Shown in pieces: positions 61,984 through 64,000 of a stretch of 64,000 bases of DNA; position 1 is the stretch's first letter; every line of letters starts with the position of its first letter. The position numbers and the translations under genes were made by a program. Under the pieces are notes generated by a model. It saw nothing but the letters and a program-made list of their open reading frames with translations. It was not told where the DNA came from and searched no databases. Source of the DNA: an uncultured Alistipes sp. Its GTDB lineage: Bacteria; Bacteroidota; Bacteroidia; Bacteroidales; Rikenellaceae. The stretch covers positions 62,001 through 126,000 of the forward strand of contig CAJTYA010000007.1 of the NCBI GenBank assembly GCA_910583985.1, given 5' to 3'.

Positions 61984-62787
61984 CTATTTTCCGTCTCCGC
62001 TCCCCGACTCTCCGGCCAGACACTCCCGCTCGTCGAAACGCCCCGCCTCGATGTCCGCGATCATGCGTCTGCACAGGTCGGAAAGCCGCCGGACCGATTC
62101 CGCATCGGGATTTTGAACGGTCAACGTCCGCAGCTCGTCGCCCACGACACAACGGAACGTCACATCGTAACCATCCCCGATCACCGCGGGACGACCCTTC
62201 ATCGTGAATCCGTCTATCGCCGAAGCGATCCGTTCGTACAATTTTCCGGCGCACGCACCGGAAACGGGAACGGAGCATGTCCGGATCGTCCATCGCCTGT
62301 GCCGCTCCCTGCGGAGCCTGTCGTTCATCGCCGCATTTTCCACGGCTTCCCGCTCCCGCTCCTCCTCCGACAGATTCTTCGAGCGTTCGACATCGGCCAT
62401 CAACTCCTCGACGGTCGCATACCCCTTCGGCGGAAACTCCTCGACGATCTGCCGCTCGACTTCCTGCCAGTTCGTCACCCGTTTCGTTTCGAGGACATAT
62501 CCGCCGCAAGCGTCCTTTACGAGCCGCAAGCCGGACGCTCCATCGAACGAAGGCAAGAAAAAATATTCGACCTCGGCATTGCGATCACCGAAAAACAACC
62601 GCTCCACAGGCGTCTTGCTCTCCATATTATAAGAATCGCGCGGAATGCCCGTTCCGTATCCTTCGGAAAACTCGAAATCGTCCCGGCAGTTATTTTCCAT
62701 GATTTTCCGATACCTCGTACTCTGTTGGGCACGAGAGAACGAAACGGCAAAACATGCCAGAACGCACGTCAAAACAATCGTTTTCAT
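61984..62787 (-). CDS. secreted protein, unknown family B, member 2
   Basis: A 267-residue exported protein (signal MKTIVLTCVLACFAVSFSRA, ending AQ). Family-B blocks are best conserved here: VERLFFGDRNAEVEYFFLPS near 61, GYVLETKRVTNWQEVERQIV near 95, SVPVSGACAGKLYERIASAI near 172, VTFRCVVGDELRTLTVQNP near 208 and DLCRRMIADIEAGRFDERE near 236. A central glutamate-rich helix (SKNLSEEEREREAVENAA) is inserted. It follows the toxin-like fragment, starting at 62787 where the fragment ends. Function unknown. Confidence 0.75.
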   Translation of the reverse strand: MKTIVLTCVLACFAVSFSRAQQSTRYRKIMENNCRDDFEFSEGYGTGIPRDSYNMESKTPVERLFFGDRNAEVEYFFLPSFDGASGLRLVKDACGGYVLETKRVTNWQEVERQIVEEFPPKGYATVEELMADVERSKNLSEEEREREAVENAAMNDRLRRERHRRWTIRTCSVPVSGACAGKLYERIASAIDGFTMKGRPAVIGDGYDVTFRCVVGDELRTLTVQNPDAESVRRLSDLCRRMIADIEAGRFDERECLAGESGSGDGK

Positions 62788-62999
62788 TTGATTCGTCCGT
62801 TTTTATCGAACTTATACATCGTTCCCTGATAATAAATCGCAGACGTAATTCCGTCCCGAAGCGTCGTCAAATCTTGTTCGGAGGGATCGGGACCGCTTCG
62901 ATGCGTATGCGCCACGAACACGACGGGCTTATCGCTTCCTCCTGCCGGGAAATAGCGGTAACCGTCGTTGTTCCGGGTTCCGGAATTCGACTCCCGCCG
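62784..62999 (-). pseudogene. JAMM/DUF4329-like toxin C-terminal fragment
   Basis: About 70 residues of convincing coding sequence ending at a stop at 62784: SGTRNNDGYRYFPAGGSDKP, VVFVAHTHRSGPDPSEQDLT, SAIYYQGTMYKFDKNGRIK. HTHRSGPDPSEQD fits HxHx(n)SxxD, the JAMM metal-protease signature found in DUF4329 and RadC-like domains, many at the C-termini of Rhs-type toxins. Upstream the frame turns into low-complexity sequence with no start or partner domain, so this looks like a displaced or decayed toxin tip. It overlaps the start of family-B member 2 by four bases. Confidence 0.5.
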
Positions 63000-63193
63000 A
63001 CAGTACGTCTCTCTGCGCGCCGAGCCTTTTCGTACACCCCGGCCCTTGCCCGAACAGCAAGCACGCATGCCATGCAAGCGCCCCCGGCATCCGATCGCCA
63101 CCGAAGCGTTTTGTTTCCACAGCGATCGACCGAAATCGCCGTATACCGCACTCCGCAGCCCCCCGGCAGAACGCCTCATTGTCCGATGTCGAA
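63000..63193. other. spacer upstream of the toxin-like fragment
   Basis: About 190 bases between family-B member 3 and the JAMM-like fragment. Frames on the minus strand are disrupted and low-complexity. It may be the frameshifted body of the gene whose tail is the fragment. Confidence 0.35.
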
Positions 63194-63955
63194 TCACCGG
63201 TCCATGCTGCCGTACTCCCGCTCGTCGAACCGCCCCGCCTCGATGTCCGCGATCATGCGTTTGCACAGGTCGGAAAGCGCGCGGGCCTCGTTTTCGGTCC
63301 TGAAACCGATGTGCAGGGTCCGAAGCTCCTCGCCGGTGATGGCACGGAACGTCGTGCTCTCCCCGTCGCTGCGCAGTTCCCCGGCCGGCAGGCGGCCGCC
63401 TTCGAAACGGTCGATGAACGAGACGAACTTCGCACGCAGCTTGTCGGCAAAGCGCTCGCCGACCGGCACGGAAACCGCCGAAACTTCGTATACATCCTTT
63501 TCGGCCCGCTCCTTCTCCCGTTCGAGCCGTATCGCATCGTTATGCCGGGCCACGACATCCAGAACGTCTTCGGGAAACTCCGGCGTCATCCACTGGGCGG
63601 GAACGGCTACCGTCGGAAATTTCCGGACCAGATCGGCCTCGACCTCCGCGCGGTTCGAAATCCGCACGGCTTCGAGCACAAAGGGGCCTTCGGGCGCACT
63701 CCTGCGCAACCGCAAACCGTAAGCCCCCTCGAAAGAGGGCTCCACCGAAAACTCGACTTCGGCATTCGTCGCCCCGAAAAGCAAGCTCTCCCACTCGCTT
63801 TTGCTCGCTACGTTGTCCCGACCTACCTCTCCTCCGTCGTCCACGAGATCGACGGAAGAATAGCGGTTTTCGACCGTCTTTCTGAAATCCGTATGCTGGG
63901 CATACGACTCGGCGGCCGCACCGAGAAACAGGAAAGCCACGATGAACTTTTTCAT
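63194..63955 (-). CDS. secreted protein, unknown family B, member 3
   Basis: A 253-residue exported protein with signal MKKFIVAFLFLGAAAESYA. Family-B blocks: EWESLLFGATNAEVEFSVEP near 54, FVLEAVRISNRAEVEADLVR near 89, SVPVGERFADKLRAKFVSFI near 159, STTFRAITGEELRTLHIGF near 197 and DLCKRMIADIEAGRFDEREY at the end. The ATG at 63955 is preferred over a TTG three codons upstream. Further members may lie beyond the window edge. Function unknown. Confidence 0.75.
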   Translation of the reverse strand: MKKFIVAFLFLGAAAESYAQHTDFRKTVENRYSSVDLVDDGGEVGRDNVASKSEWESLLFGATNAEVEFSVEPSFEGAYGLRLRRSAPEGPFVLEAVRISNRAEVEADLVRKFPTVAVPAQWMTPEFPEDVLDVVARHNDAIRLEREKERAEKDVYEVSAVSVPVGERFADKLRAKFVSFIDRFEGGRLPAGELRSDGESTTFRAITGEELRTLHIGFRTENEARALSDLCKRMIADIEAGRFDEREYGSMDR

Positions 63956-64000
63956 AAGAAACAATTATTATGGGATTGATTTTCTATAAAATACACACAG

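Noticed and set aside
60117..62207. A 696-residue plus-strand frame over repeat array 2 and family B
   Set aside because: Antisense to two well-supported genes and low-complexity; the repeat periods (197, 398) are not multiples of three.
1..64000. tRNA, rRNA, insertion sequences or prophage
   Set aside because: No cloverleaf-like or rRNA-like sequence, transposase, integrase or phage structural gene could be recognised in any frame.

Overview
The window looks like a chromosomal segment of a GC-rich member of the Bacteroidota. Several genes are preceded by the phylum-specific promoter pair TTTG, 19-21 bases, TAnnTTTG. Start codons mostly lack a strong Shine-Dalgarno sequence. The gene content (TonB-dependent receptor, GH106-like hydrolase, many secreted lipoproteins, NfnAB, an Alistipes-like GC-rich style) fits a gut anaerobe close to Alistipes/Rikenellaceae. 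The genus is inference; no ribosomal RNA gene is present to confirm it.

Layout. 0.4-6.2 kb: a secreted GH106-like rhamnosidase, a TIM-barrel sugar isomerase-like protein and a CNNM/CorC-type membrane protein. 6.8-13.5 kb: mtnA, NfnAB, a DUF1573 protein, then divergent bioB and bioD whose promoters abut. 13.9-17.9 kb: a tandem array of secreted proteins of one unrecognised family (four genes, five domains). 18.7-24.2 kb: a PepSY-like protein, an MscS channel, and a stress island (manganese catalase, DUF892, a 46-residue lysine-rich protein, a VIT-family metal transporter). 24.6-29.5 kb: cytoplasmic alpha-amylase, S1/P1 nuclease and a large lipoprotein with GH42-like features. 29.9-32.9 kb: cysK and metY, with an Lrp/AsnC regulator divergent from metY. 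33.1-40.0 kb, minus strand: a compact operon (possible 35-residue leader ORF, NapH-NapG-like ferredoxin fusion, ferredoxin-aldo/keto reductase, DUF1893, ABM monooxygenase-like, DUF362, ECF S-component-like), preceded by an aldo/keto reductase and a flavodoxin. 40.7-54.2 kb: TonB receptor, a nucleoside hydrolase-FmdE fusion, crcB, and a complete urease system: ureABCEFGD, a urea transporter and a NikMN/CbiM-CbiQ-CbiO nickel importer. 54.3-56.3 kb: a FUSC-MFS fusion. 56.3-64 kb: two long non-coding stretches of degenerate direct repeats flanking an O-antigen-ligase-like gene, then a second tandem family of three secreted proteins, with a JAMM-like toxin-type C-terminal fragment between two of them.

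How the parts work together. The urease region is the clearest system: urea enters through the UT channel, nickel through the ECF-type importer, UreEFGD load nickel into UreABC, and ammonia is released for assimilation. The metY-cysK pair assimilates sulfide, next to a probable Lrp-type regulator. The 33-38.5 kb operon appears to be an uncharacterised electron-transfer module joining a membrane ferredoxin protein to soluble reductases and a vitamin-type transporter component. The most unusual material is the two unknown tandem families, the two repeat arrays and that redox operon.
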